From Pinus tabuliformis (Eukaryota > Streptophyta > Pinopsida > Pinales > Pinaceae), in NCBI GenBank assembly GCA_031772625.1, contig CM062814.1, positions 820,330,757 to 820,394,756 of the forward strand: a stretch of DNA of 64,000 nucleotides, in the 5' to 3' direction. Each line of letters opens with the position of its first letter. The stretch's first letter is position 1. The notes beneath the pieces are model-generated. The model saw only the letters and a list, made by a program, of their open reading frames with translations. It did no database searches and had not been told where the DNA came from. Shown here piece after piece: positions 10,864 to 21,779 of the stretch. Both the position numbers and the translations under genes were made by a program.

Positions 10864-11790
10864 TGAGGGGGCCTAACCCAAGTTCAACGTTAGTTAGCCA
10901 AACAAATCCCTACACTACTGGCCCTTTTGGCATCAGCCGCATAGCGCGGACTGAAGTCTCACCCGAAGAAGTATGGGGAGATGCTGGAACCAAGTTTCCA
11001 CACCCTTGAGATGGTTGTGATGTCAATTTGTTCCAACTATACCTGCATTCGCACAGGTTTCTTATCCTTCTTCTCTACCCTTCAATACCTTCGCAAACTG
11101 TTACAATCGGCTTTCACGCAGCCCTAACTAGGGGTTGAAGTCCTTTCGTGCTGCTAGGGCAGCAAACTGTGATATCTCCCAAACTGGGCTAAGTATCCTA
11201 TTTATCTTATTAACAGATCTTAGTTAGCTTCGCGTAAACATACGTTATCACTTGCGTGCACTTAACCATCACATTTACATATATTCGCACATCATATAAG
11301 CATTAGAAGTGAAATTCATACCCAATATAACAGATGCATAAATTATAGAATACTTCTCTTTATTGATAATTCCAGATGATTACAGACTCGACTCGCCCTA
11401 CGCACTCAGTTGCAGGGATCCATGCACTCAGCTGCGGACTTCTAGGCCTCTATGCACTCAACTGCAGAGCCTCTACCTATGCTACAACCCAAAACTTAGA
11501 CTTCTGCTTCAGAGCTATCTCTCATACATCATATCTTCATGCGTAATTAGTTATCTCTAACTACTTAGAGCTTAGCTCTATTTATACAATCCCATGGTCT
11601 GCGGACCATTGGTAGATCTTCTACAACCGACATTACATTTTCAAAATAAGGGTGGACAACCCTATGAATCTTTAACAACTATGCGCTCCGCGACCACAAA
11701 ATGCGGAGTCATTACATTTGTATTACACAATTGGACCAAAATATGGGCTTTAGGCCCAAAAACTGCCCTTGGGGGATCCCGAACCCAATA
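10864..11790 (-). repeat. E5 3' LTR
   Basis: Begins TGAGGGGGCCTAACCC and ends near CCCAATA on the plus strand. It pairs with 29864-30809, agreeing along the whole length with scattered differences. A GCACTCAGCTGCAG-like unit occurs three times at 11400-11470. Directly inside is GGCCCCCAAC, the inverse of a G-rich polypurine tract, as expected for the 3' end of a minus-strand element. Confidence 0.8.
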
Positions 11791-14386
11791 GGCCCCCAAC
11801 ACAAACATCGTGAATCGCCCTTGAGTCACTCTGGAGGTGTGGAGATCTTAACATGAAGACCTCCCAGCTCTGTTTGGATCACCGCAACTTCGGCAGCGCA
11901 CTGAGCGGCCGCCTGCTGGACTTCTTCCACACGCTGTTCAGCGACTACAGCTGAACTACTGCTATGAATATTCTGTTGAGTTGCCTGCAGTTTCGCGAGC
12001 TTTCCTTTAATGGAGGTTGTGATTGTGTAAGCCTCATCTATCCATGGTTGTAGGCACACTTTTAAGTCTGCTTCTTTATGCCGAGTGGCATCCACTTGTT
12101 CCTTGAGCGCCTTTGCCTCTTGCATCCGTGAAAGCCTTTGTGTAAGGGAAACCGTCTGTGCGGTCCCTTTTACCTTGTCATACCTCTGTTGTAGCTTGCG
12201 CGCCTCTGTCTCTAGGTGCTCTACATTCAGGTCCTCCTATAGGGTGGTTAGGACCTCGAATGATTGTTCGAAAAGCTGCATGCAGTCTGCCATTGCACTG
12301 CCAATCGTCGCCATTGCTGTTGTAACAACGGTGGTATGCTATTCCTTGATCTCTGGTGGAGTTGAAGGTTGAGCCTTCAACTGCAGTTCTGCGATCTGTA
12401 GGTTCAGCTCCAGCTGAACCCTAGCCATCTCCACTCGAGTGTCACGTACTCTTGTGGCTAACTTTTGGATGTGCACCTCAACCGGTTCCTCTGCCTGAAT
12501 GGCCAACTCTGGGTCCATCTGGCAAGCTTCCTTCATAACTTGCATTATCTACTTATTCTGCTCTACTGCTTCATTATGCTGCAGGCCCAACTGCTCAATG
12601 TTGATGCGCTGCTCACTCATTACCTGTAGAGCGCGACTCTCCCTGGCTTGAAGTTCTGCGGTGACTCCATCCTACAATAGATAGAGTGTCTCTCGAGGGA
12701 GCATGGCCATATTTAATCTTATCCCTTTCAAATTGCTGGTCGCGAGCCTGTTAGCCTCATTCTCTATAGTGAGTTCCCCCTCTGGTAGCACTATCATGTT
12801 GGTCACCCTTGTGCGCAACATCTCCTCGGAAGCTGAAGTGCCGATCGCGAGGCTGGTGGACACTGCGCCAGCCTATGGAGTGCGAACCTGCAACTCCTAT
12901 AGTTCTGTTCGAAGAGCCCCCAATATGAGCTACTGCTATTCTTCAAATTGGTGGAGGGCCTCCACGATGACATCCCTCACCATTTCGTTGATGTCATGCA
13001 AGTCCCCCTTAATGAAGGATGATTAGGTCAAAAGATGTCTTCGATGCCTTCGTTTTCTTTCGTGGTACTGTCTGCTCTCGTGGTCACAGATGCTTGAGTT
13101 GGGTGGACGTCGTCTGTGGGTCCGCACCACCTTGTTCTGTGTCTATCTCTAGTTCGGGCGAAGGTGACTTCTGTCTTTCGCGCTTTTCTTCTCCTGTTTT
13201 TTGCTATTGTTTAGCCAATTTTGTAGCATCTCGCGCTGTGTGGGCCTTAGCCTTTGCTTCCTCTTTCCTCTGCTTTTTCGCTAGCTGTGCCATTCGAAGC
13301 TTTGTCTCTTCCTTCTCACGCTACGCGACGGACTTGTCCATTTCCACCGCGGAGCCAGCTAGAGCGCGCCACTCCGGTGGCCAAGACTCCTGGACTGCAA
13401 ATATCACATCATTAGTCACCAAGTACGGTAAGTTGTGCCATGTCTTTGTAGGGTCCTTCCGTGCCCTGCTAAAATCATGGTGGAAATTCACTTTGAACTT
13501 TGCAAAGCTCTGCAAACTAGCATAGACAGTGGGATACAACCTAAGCTTGTGATTTATCCTCGTCCAGATATTCATTTTCATTAGGACCCAGAAGATCTTA
13601 CTCTCTCTGATATGCTACGCATTCTTGGTCGCCCACGGTGAAGCGTACTTCGTTGCCTCTGGAAGGTCCGGTGCGATCGAAGGGAATTGGCTATCTTCAG
13701 GCAGCTCCCATGCCACCAGTACTATCGACAACAAGAGCCACGTGTAATGAAACATTTTTTCCTAATCCTGTGCCTCATGATAGTTCGCAAGGAACTCACC
13801 GCATAGATAGTTTGCCGAGTTGAACTGGACTCCTTCTGCATAGTGGGTCGCTAGTACAACCACGGGCATGGGCACCTCATCCATGCAACACTTCCGCATC
13901 ACATTCCCTACTAGTATTTGTGTCATGACCTTGACTACAGGGTTGTTAATGCTAGAGATGGCATATCCTCACTTCTTCTTCTCCAACTTGAACTTCTTCT
14001 TCATCGCTTCCACAAGGGCCAACTCGCTACCTTTTCCATCTGAAATGTTGGTTGGATCCTCTCTTGAGTAAGGCAGCCATGTAATCCGGTGAATCAAATG
14101 GTCTATGATGGGGATGGGCTCCTCCAACCACAAATACCCATCATGCGCTAAGCAGAGCAGCTGCCTGATGATGAAGACAATCATTGTGGCGCAGTGTAAT
14201 GAAACACTCGGAGCAAGTTTAGCAACCTGACTTTCTCTACACCTCTGAGCCATGTCCATGGCTCCAATTGAATTTTTTCCAGCAGTCACGTCAATCCTCT
14301 GGTGCATTAGCTTTTCAATCTCTAAATGCGAGAACTTCTCGTGGTCTGCGAGGTGCCAATCTTCAAACTTCAACACAGAAACCCAC
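11791..14386 (-). pseudogene. E5 accessory coding region between integrase and 3' LTR
   Basis: A series of minus-strand open segments of unknown function. 13969-14376 (135 residues) contains HLIHRITWLPYSREDP and a Lys-rich end; 13321-13581 contains AKFKVNFHHDFSRARKDP; the stretches at 12339-12545 and 11826-12125 are Glu/Gln/Lys/Ala-rich with heptad-like spacing, probably coiled coils. The codon pattern is protein-like through most of the 2.6 kb. Its position recalls the extra ORFs of Athila/Tat Gypsy elements, but I cannot match it to an envelope or to a named domain. E6 was inserted at its upstream edge. Confidence 0.55.
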
Positions 14387-15476
14387 TATGATGCAGGCAA
14401 GTTCCCTTTGTGGAGAGAAGCAACCCCTCTAGCCCTAGAGTGGGTCTAGTCACAGCAAAGACAATACCAAAGTAAATTTCCTTAGATAGTTGATTTCATG
14501 AAGGCCTACCTTCAAATCCTCATTTGATGAAGTTCTCATTGTGTTTCTCCAATGCTCATTCTTCTAATCACTTCTGTACCTTAAAACAACATACAAATAA
14601 CATCAATGAACATAATAGAATACGACAAAAATGATATACTTAAAGGGTCAAGGAACTTCAAGCTATCAATATGAAATTTGACATAAAATATAGGAAATAA
14701 ACCATTGATTTGTATTAATATGAACTGAAATAAAACTTACAACCATGCCTTGACGTTGTAGGTCTCCTTGAAGGGTCCTGTCAGCATGTCTCCGAAAGCA
14801 TTCACTTATGAAGTGTCTTCCAAGAGGATGAATAACTCTCTCTCCTACCCAAAAGGGAAAATTATGATGCTAGGACTCTCACACAATCAAGCCAAGTCCA
14901 CTCAAAACCATCCCAGGCTAAGTTATACAAGAGGCTACTCTCAAACTCTAAAATCTACTAACTTCAAATTCCACTTGCCACTGATTCTTCACTACTAGCT
15001 TGAACTCAGCCATGAAGGAGATATTTAGAAGAGGAGGAGCCTCCATAAGAGATGGGAGAAAGAGCTTATCCCTTTGGGAGGTTGCATAAAGGGCGGAACA
15101 ACCATCCCAAAGGAGGGAGCCGAGCTCATATGATCCAACAACCAACCCCAGGACCACTCATTGATAATTTGTTAAAACAAACTCGCCAAAAGTAGATCGT
15201 TGTGAGTGAAACACAGAGACAGAGCGATGACGTCGCTAGGCTTAGTTCAATCTTGGCCATCTTCATGGGTGGTATAACTAATGACCCACGATGACCCAAA
15301 AACATAGGTAAAAAGGCGTCTACTCCAGGAGTAATGAACTGAGGTATTCTTCTTGAGATGAAAAGGAAGACACTGACACATATTTTGCAACATGACACAA
15401 AGTAGATGTCAATAACACGGATCGGCAATGTCCGGGATCAGGGAATGCGGGGTCGGTGACAAAATATTGTGTAACA
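14387..15476 (-). repeat. E6 3' LTR
   Basis: Its 1090 bases begin TATGATGCAGG (the partner begins TGTGATGCAGG) and end GTGTAACA. CCCAC lies directly outside. The G-rich inverse TATGCCCCCT follows on the inner side, the expected polypurine tract of a minus-strand element. Confidence 0.85.
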
Positions 15477-16560
15477 TATGCCCCCTAAAGCATGAAGGCT
15501 GAGAGAGTGGGAGGGGTGAAATGCTTTACAAATCCATAACTGAAACAAAAAACCATTGTGGAGAACCTACAAATGCATGTACAACTAATATCTCTGATAC
15601 ATAAGTACGTAGTGAAAGGAAATACATGTGCATAAGGCATGGGCACAGCCATCCAATCAGAAGGACCATATAAAAGACTCAGGTATTGTCATAGCCATCT
15701 AATCAAAAGAGTCATGTATACAATCATGAACCAATCCGCACAACCTGGACTTGTGTAATCTGAGCCCAGGGTCTTGAATCCCAACCTGATCAAGGTGTAA
15801 ATTCTAATACACGAATAGATGTGCTGAAGTCGAGCATACTAGAACATCGCTTGGTTATCGGTCAATGATGTAAACTGTTAACTAGGGTGAGAGAGACCAC
15901 TAGTAATGTTAATGGTTCTCAAGGTACTTCTAGTACAATCCACGAAGTGTGAAGAATGATCTAAAGTCAAACACCCGTGAAATCACCCAATCGAAGGCCA
16001 ATAATGAAAGCCCGTCGTCGAATGTGAAGAACTAGCCATTAAAGCATGCAAGCTCTAAGGTACTAGAAAGGAGTCTCTAGATCAACTTCCTGGATAATGA
16101 GCTGAAGTCGATAAGAAGTGATCGGTCGAAGGAGGGCCATAATGTTTCCCACATCATCGATGCGAGACAAAGGAACAAGATGAATGTGGATGAGAAAAAG
16201 AATTTGAGGAAGGTGTGTAAGGATACAAACTGCAGAAGGATTAAGCTCTTGAACATATCAGCAACACAACTCTGGAGTTTGGAAACATTTTGGTAACAAG
16301 GGATCAAAGGTCATGATGATGCAGCAAGGATCATATGGAATGAAGAAAAATGGATAAACCAAAACCTGGAAGGCCAACGATTAAGTGAGGATATCCCAAC
16401 TCGACAGGAAGAAGAAAGAGTGTCGATGTTCAAGAGCGACAAGCTGCCGTAATAATTAATACAACCAACGGAATAACTCCAAATTTTTCCTCCACCATTT
16501 CTGGTGAGTACCCCAATTATTTTTATCACAAGCTTGAAGGGGATAATAGATCCTTGCACT
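15477..16560 (-). other. E6 3' interior, no gene recognised
   Basis: About 1.1 kb between the 3' LTR and the hairpin series. Short open frames exist on the minus strand (16077-16307, 16311-16559), but neither shows a domain or protein-like composition I recognise. Nothing here resembles integrase or polymerase. Confidence 0.5.
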
Positions 16561-17070
16561 GTAAGTTCATCCTTCAGATGAATCTGAACTAGTAAGTTTA
16601 ACGAGCCCTAGGAAGGAGAAACATGTGTTCGTCATGGTGACGAATCTGATGTCATTTAATAGTTTAACGAGTTTGGAAAAGGTGTAACTCGGTATCTTTT
16701 TCATGTTTAGAGAGTTTGAAAAAGACATGTAAAAGAAAACTCCACATGGTCCCTTTTCGTACGTTGGTGTCTCTCGAGCTTGAAAAGGTAGAAAACAATA
16801 CTTGAGAGAACTGCTTGACCATTTCAGCCAAGGAGTACCTTTTCTGTAGATAGTGCTTCCCAGCCTGAAAAAGGGGTAAACTTATACTAGGTGCACGACG
16901 TTTCGCATCTGTTAATGAGTTAGAAACGACAAGGGTTGGGCCATCTTTTCATTTTTAAAGGGTCAGAAAAGCACTAAAAGCGGACCCCCCATTTTTATTC
17001 TCTTTAACGAGTCCAAAAGGGAAAAATACTCGGCAATATTTTCATCTTTTACGAGTTAGAAAAGAGATTA
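16561..17070 (-). repeat. E6 3' hairpin series
   Basis: Seven short stem-loops follow one another at intervals of about 40-90 bases. Examples: 16696-16724 (CTTTTTCA/TGAAAAAG), 16752-16788 (CCTTTTC/GAAAAGG), 16838-16874 (CCTTTTC/GAAAAAGG), 16899-16928 (CGTTTC/GAAACG), 16945-16971 (CTTTTC/GAAAAG), and 17039-17063 (TTTTC/GAAAA). The loops resemble TTTTAANGAGTY. Stem sequences differ between units while pairing is kept. Confidence 0.65.
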
Positions 17071-17132
17071 AAGGTGACTCGTCCTGGAGGAACAAGTGGT
17101 ATAAAGGGTAGCATCTGGTTCCATAAATGGTG

Positions 17133-19302
17133 TGTTAGAGTCGGTCTGTTTAGCCCTCCGTCAGAGATCAAAACCTCTTTTGTTGCATTTCATTTTAGGT
17201 GTCCCATTCTACTCGATCACCTGCATTCCATTTAGGAGAATCGATCTTCTGATGGAAGGGTCTTGTCCCCATACTTCACTCATGTCATTCACCTGCTGGT
17301 TGATATCTGTTCATAAAAAAAAAAAAAAAACATATACAGTCTTTTCTTCATCAAAGCTGCAAAAGTTGTCTTTAGGGTTTTAGTGTCAAGTAGGTCTAGG
17401 GTTTCATTAGGGTTTTGTCAATAAATGCTTCAGAGTGTCTGATAATCACTAGCAGGCCATGAGGATGTTCTATCGCCAATAAATTTTGTTAATAAGTATC
17501 CGAAAATTTGTTTTTCCTCAAAACTCTGTTTTGAGGAAAAAACAGAGTATTCAACGTTATTTGTACAAAATCATATAAATTTTGTTCTCTTCATTGTAAA
17601 TTCCTTCACCTGCACCCTGGTTCCTTTCCTTAGCCTAAGAAGCTCCAACACCTGCAAAGACAAGCCAAGCTCAGGTCATTTCGCTCATTACAAAGTGAAA
17701 AAGTAGTGAAAAAGTCCAAAATAGAGGTTGAAATAAAAGTTATTTGCAAAACATTATGAAAATGGGTTTTGGGCAAAATTAATTTGAAAAGCCAATGTAT
17801 AAAGCATGTATCCAAGTTTTGAAAGTTCATTTGCATGCCAAGAACAAAGAGGAGGCAACTCAAAGTAATTTTTGTGCACAAGTGAGAAATTGGGCGAAAT
17901 TGGAAGAAAATTGGCCGGTGCACCGCGCCACGTGGCGCTTGCTTTTGCTAGAGGGCTCCAAATCCAAAAAACTTTGCATTTCTGGATATTTCATGATAAA
18001 TTATGGTTTCTTGTTCATGGCCAAGAAATTTGGGCAGGTTTTGAGTCCTCAAGAAGCCAAAAACACTCAAAAAATGACCTCACTGCCCCTATTTTGACAC
18101 ACAGGAAGCAGTCTTGGGAGATTGAAGTTTTGGAGGGGAAATGACATCCAAATTCAGAAATTCCACTTGTGTTGGAAATTAGATAGGTAGGGATTTCCAA
18201 CGAGCTATCTTGGGCTCAATTTGGACTCTGGTAAGGGCCTCAAATTCAGCTCCAAAGTGGCGCGACGCATAGAGAATCAGGCGCGGCGCATAGAGGATTT
18301 TTGCCTATTTTTCACTGTTCAGCTCAGAAATTCGCCCAGTTTTGACCAGTTTTGCTTTTTGATGTTACACTTGACCTTTCATGATGTAATTTGATAACCA
18401 TGATGTAATATTGGCACATTTTTACTTGTTCTAGAGGATTCATTCACTAAAAAGTGAAAATTAAATGAATGAATCAGTTTCCTAGCATATAGGGGCAAGT
18501 TGTTTGATTACCTAGATTTCAGTTCCTTGTTTAGAATTGGTTCAAACAGCTCCTAGAATGATGAGCTCAACCCCTAGAGGCATGGGAAGGAGTTAGGCTT
18601 GTCTATATCATGTAATTTCTCAGTCATTTTCAGGGTTGGATACTTGGGATTGCTTGGCACTCTATTGTACATTTCATTTATGCAATTTTGGCAAAGGAAA
18701 GACTAGGGTTTTGCAGCACTTGTTGGGATCCATGTGGCTCTGTGTTTTGATGGTGTGTTTCTCTAAGTAATTGTAAGTTCACTGATGTTTATGTGTATCA
18801 TTTTCCCTTCTCTTTTCTTCTGAAATTAAACAAATGAGTGATTGAGGTAGAATTCATTGGACTGCTGTGCTCTTCCTTGAAATTTTGTTTAATTTTACAT
18901 ATTTTCATATGTTTGAGGAGGACTCTTGAGACTTTCTTGCCCTCCTTAGCCCCTCATCGGTCTGATCCATCCATTCATTCAATCCAAAGCATCAAAGTGG
19001 TTTCCTTCTTTGCCCCAATCAGAACTCTGCAAAAACTAGGCCTTATCCTCAGACCCAAATTTGCCTTTCCCTTTTTTCCAACACAAAACCCTCAAAAAAT
19101 TAAAACAAATCCTTGCACTTCATACCTAGCCTAAGATCAGTTGTTAAATCAGTCATCTCATGCCCCATTGATTATCTTTCGCTGAGATTGACCCAGAGAG
19201 AGCCCTCTCCTATCCTCGTAGGGCTAGCTACGAGGCTGAGCGTGGTTTGACGTGGACCTAGAACCTTGCCTTTTCAGCCTGAGGCAAATATAGGCTCTAA
19301 CA
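17133..19302. mobile_element. E7: probable solo LTR in E6
   Basis: A 2170-base insertion with ends TGTTAGAG and CTCTAACA and the 5-base target repeat TGGTG on both sides (17128-17132, 19303-19307). E1 (1-300) has the same tail sequence without it, which confirms the insertion. No internal LTR pair and no coding segment are seen, so a solo LTR is the simplest reading; orientation is open. It holds an A16 run at 17318-17333 and GC-rich GCGCGACGCATAGAG-type repeats near 18260-18295. Confidence 0.75.
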
Positions 19303-19307
19303 TGGTG

Positions 19308-19764
19308 GAACTTCTTAAAACATGTAATGGTCAAGAGACTGGCTAATAAAACCACTCATCGCTGTGGTCCCTCAGGAAAGGAAAAACAACCAAGTGAAAG
19401 CATATGATCGGCCAATAGAGATGGTGGCGATGGAACAAAACAACCAAGGCTCATATAGCAGAAATTTGCTGATAGAAAGAGCAATCACGAGATGTAAATT
19501 GAGCATGAGTTCATTTTTTCACAAGCTTGAACCATGGAGAACTCTGCTTGGATTCGGTTTCATGTTTACACAAGCTTGAAACGAAAAACTATGTTTGCTA
19601 TAAGTTCGCATGTCCCCAACATAATGACACAATCGAGGTACATGCCCCCCAAGCTTCATTGCATTCAACTAGGTGAATGGAATGGAGGTTCACTTTCGAG
19701 ATCCAGGAAAGACTCAACTGGGATTTTACAAGATCTTAAGCAAAGACTCGATTTGGAAAAGGGA
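19308..19764 (-). other. E6 tail between E7 and the tandem repeat
   Basis: Matches E1 roughly from 100 to 330. Two hairpins of the family: 19509-19532 (GTTCA/TGAAC) and 19557-19582 (GTTTCA/TGAAAC), both with a loop ending ACAAGCT. No coding segment recognised. Confidence 0.6.
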
Positions 19765-20091
19765 GTTTCTCTATTTTTTAACAAGGTTGACATGGTAAAA
19801 GAACTATCCTCAAGACCCCTTATTTCATTTTTTAACGAGGTTGACACAAGACCAAGAACTATCCTCATACCCTTTGTTTCATTTTTCAACGAGGTTGACA
19901 CAAGACCAGGAACTATCCTCATACCCTTCGGTTTCATTTTTAACGAGGTTGACACAAGAAAAGAACTGTCCTCATCACTCCTTGGTTTCATTTTTAAACG
20001 AGGTTGACACAAGAAAAGAACTGTCCTCATCACTCCTCGGTTTCATTTTTTAACGAGGTTGACACAAGAAAAGAACTGTCCTCATCACATC
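19765..20091 (-). repeat. Six-unit tandem repeat, about 54 bases per unit
   Basis: Each unit contains TTTCATTTTTAACGAGGTTG followed by ACACAAGA and CTGTCCTCAT-type sequence. The three units on the right (about 19928-20091) are nearly identical; the left units differ more. The shared core AACGAGGTTGA is the loop of the hairpin family, so the array appears to be an amplified hairpin unit whose stem has weakened. Confidence 0.8.
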
Positions 20092-20283
20092 TATTCATGG
20101 ACCATATGAGAACATGGCTCCCAAGAGATCCTCACTAGATGGAAGAACCACGCTCTGGGAGGAATACATGTCATTTGGTACCAAAGACAGATCGGGTTCC
20201 AATGCCCCCATTACATAATGTACTATACCATTTGTGTGATCATCAGTAGATGCGGAGACGGAATGGGTAGCCACATAATGAAC

Positions 20284-20972
20284 CTATGGTAGGGAAGGTA
20301 CTGCTTGCAAACAAGAGTTGATAGGGGATGATGGTTGCAAAGGAGGCACTTGGTGAACAATGAACGACAGTTGATCAATAGTCACAATTATCTCTTCATG
20401 TGGAAAACAAACCACATGGAAAAGCGAAGAAACAAGAGCTCCCATGATGACATAAACATTGTCTATATAGACGGTCTTTCCTTTCAAAGTAATAGGGAAT
20501 TTCGGAAGGATCCCTAAGGGTTGAATGGTTCCTCAGTTGAAAGCCAACAAATTCTGGGTGACAGGCACAAGCTGTGGGGGCCCAAAGCTTGCTAAGTAGT
20601 AGAAGACATGATGCTAATAGACACACCTTCATCTAATATAGTGCCAGGTGCTACCATATTATAGGCTTGTACTGTTATCTGGAAAGGCACATAAGATGGG
20701 AGGCGATAAGCAGTCAGGTGACTCCAATCGAAAGAAATGACATAACTACTTGGTGGGGGAATTATATGATTTCCCCCATGCTCAATAGGAATAGAAGAAG
20801 GACTCTCCTGAACAGCCGGGACAGGAGGGTCATTCTTCGATTCATGAGACTTTGAGGAGATGAGAAGAACATGAGCAATATGATCACTACGCTCTTCAGG
20901 AACAGAGTGAGCAGCTGGTGGTAGAACCAAGTCGACACTCTTTTCAACCAATGGTTGGTCGGGAATAGACAC
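20284..20972 (-). pseudogene. E6 retropepsin (protease) segments
   Basis: Two open segments, 20592-20972 and 20284-20487, match the E1 protease: the first has VISFDWSHLTAYRLPSYVPF and the active-site-like DEGVSISIM; the second has MGALVSSLFHVVCFPHEE, the stretch that follows the GRD motif in E1. In the family the enzyme processes Gag. Broken; treated as a fossil. Confidence 0.7.
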
Positions 20973-20981
20973 ACAAGAGTC

Positions 20982-21691
20982 TCACTTAGGAAGAGCAAGA
21001 CGAACAAGATATGAACCCAATTCAACCTCTTTACCAACTGGGAGAGGGTTAGAAGAAAGCTTCTGATAACCAACATGGATTTGGGGTTGAGGAGTTGTAA
21101 GGTTTTCCAAAAATTTGGAAGCTTTATCCTTAAGAGGACAAAGGTGAATAAGATGCTCTCCTTCACATAGCCTACAGGGGAATCTAATCTTCCCTTTCTT
21201 CTTACCATCGCTAGCCAAGAGAGTAGCATCGACATGATCTCCAAAGGTCGATGGGGATGGTCGATCCAGATTTTGAGACCATACCTCTAAGATTCTGGGA
21301 ATCCCAAGAAAATCTCGGAGGAGATGGTCACCCTTACACAACCTACAAGGAAATTTTACCTTCTGTGGAGATCAGAAGGTTTGCCTATAGGAGGTGCATT
21401 TGGAGTAACAACTGCACGGTTGGCCTATGGCTTAGGTGACTTCTTCTTCTTCGTCTTCTTCTTCTTTTTCTTAGCCTCTTGGTTACTAGATTTGAAACTT
21501 TCACCAGGCAAAGCAGAAGAGGAAGGTAAAGAAATAGGGGAAGAAGGTGAGGGTTCAACCTTAGAATCATCATGATGCGGTTCGAATGAAGGAGATGGCA
21601 GGGTAGGAGTTGGGACACTTGGGATCACTGAGGTCAAAAGAAACCAGACAGGTAAACCAATGGTTAACCCAGGAAGGGACAACGTTGCCAT
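20982..21691 (-). pseudogene. E6 Gag zinc-knuckle segments
   Basis: The open segment 20982-21341 carries CKGDHLLRDFLGIPRILEVW and the knuckle CRLCEGEHLIHLC, corresponding to the E1 pair. The frame 21425-21691 ends in a long Lys run (KKKKKKTKKKK) after Ser/Pro-rich sequence, as in E1 near 2110-2165, and its start MATLSLPGLTIGLPVW has an exact counterpart at 2267-2449. Nucleocapsid-type RNA binding is inferred from the family. Confidence 0.7.
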
Positions 21692-21779
21692 ATAAGGAGC
21701 ACCAGTGTTTCCAAAAGAAGGAAAAGGACCAGGATTCCCTTCCGAAGGGAAACCTTGACTAGCAGACTATGGAAATGTT

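Noticed and set aside
13019-13525. 168-residue open frame on the plus strand
   Set aside because: It is the antisense shadow of the Lys/Glu/Ala-rich E5 accessory region; Ser/Cys/Phe-rich composition follows from that.
17318-17333. A16 run as sign of a SINE or processed gene
   Set aside because: It is inside E7, with no flanking duplication of its own and no upstream gene-like or SINE-like sequence that I recognise.
17133-19302. DNA transposon
   Set aside because: 5-base target repeat and TG..CA ends without longer inverted repeats fit an LTR better.
19765-20091. CRISPR-like array
   Set aside because: Units are contiguous tandem copies without spacers, in a plant element.
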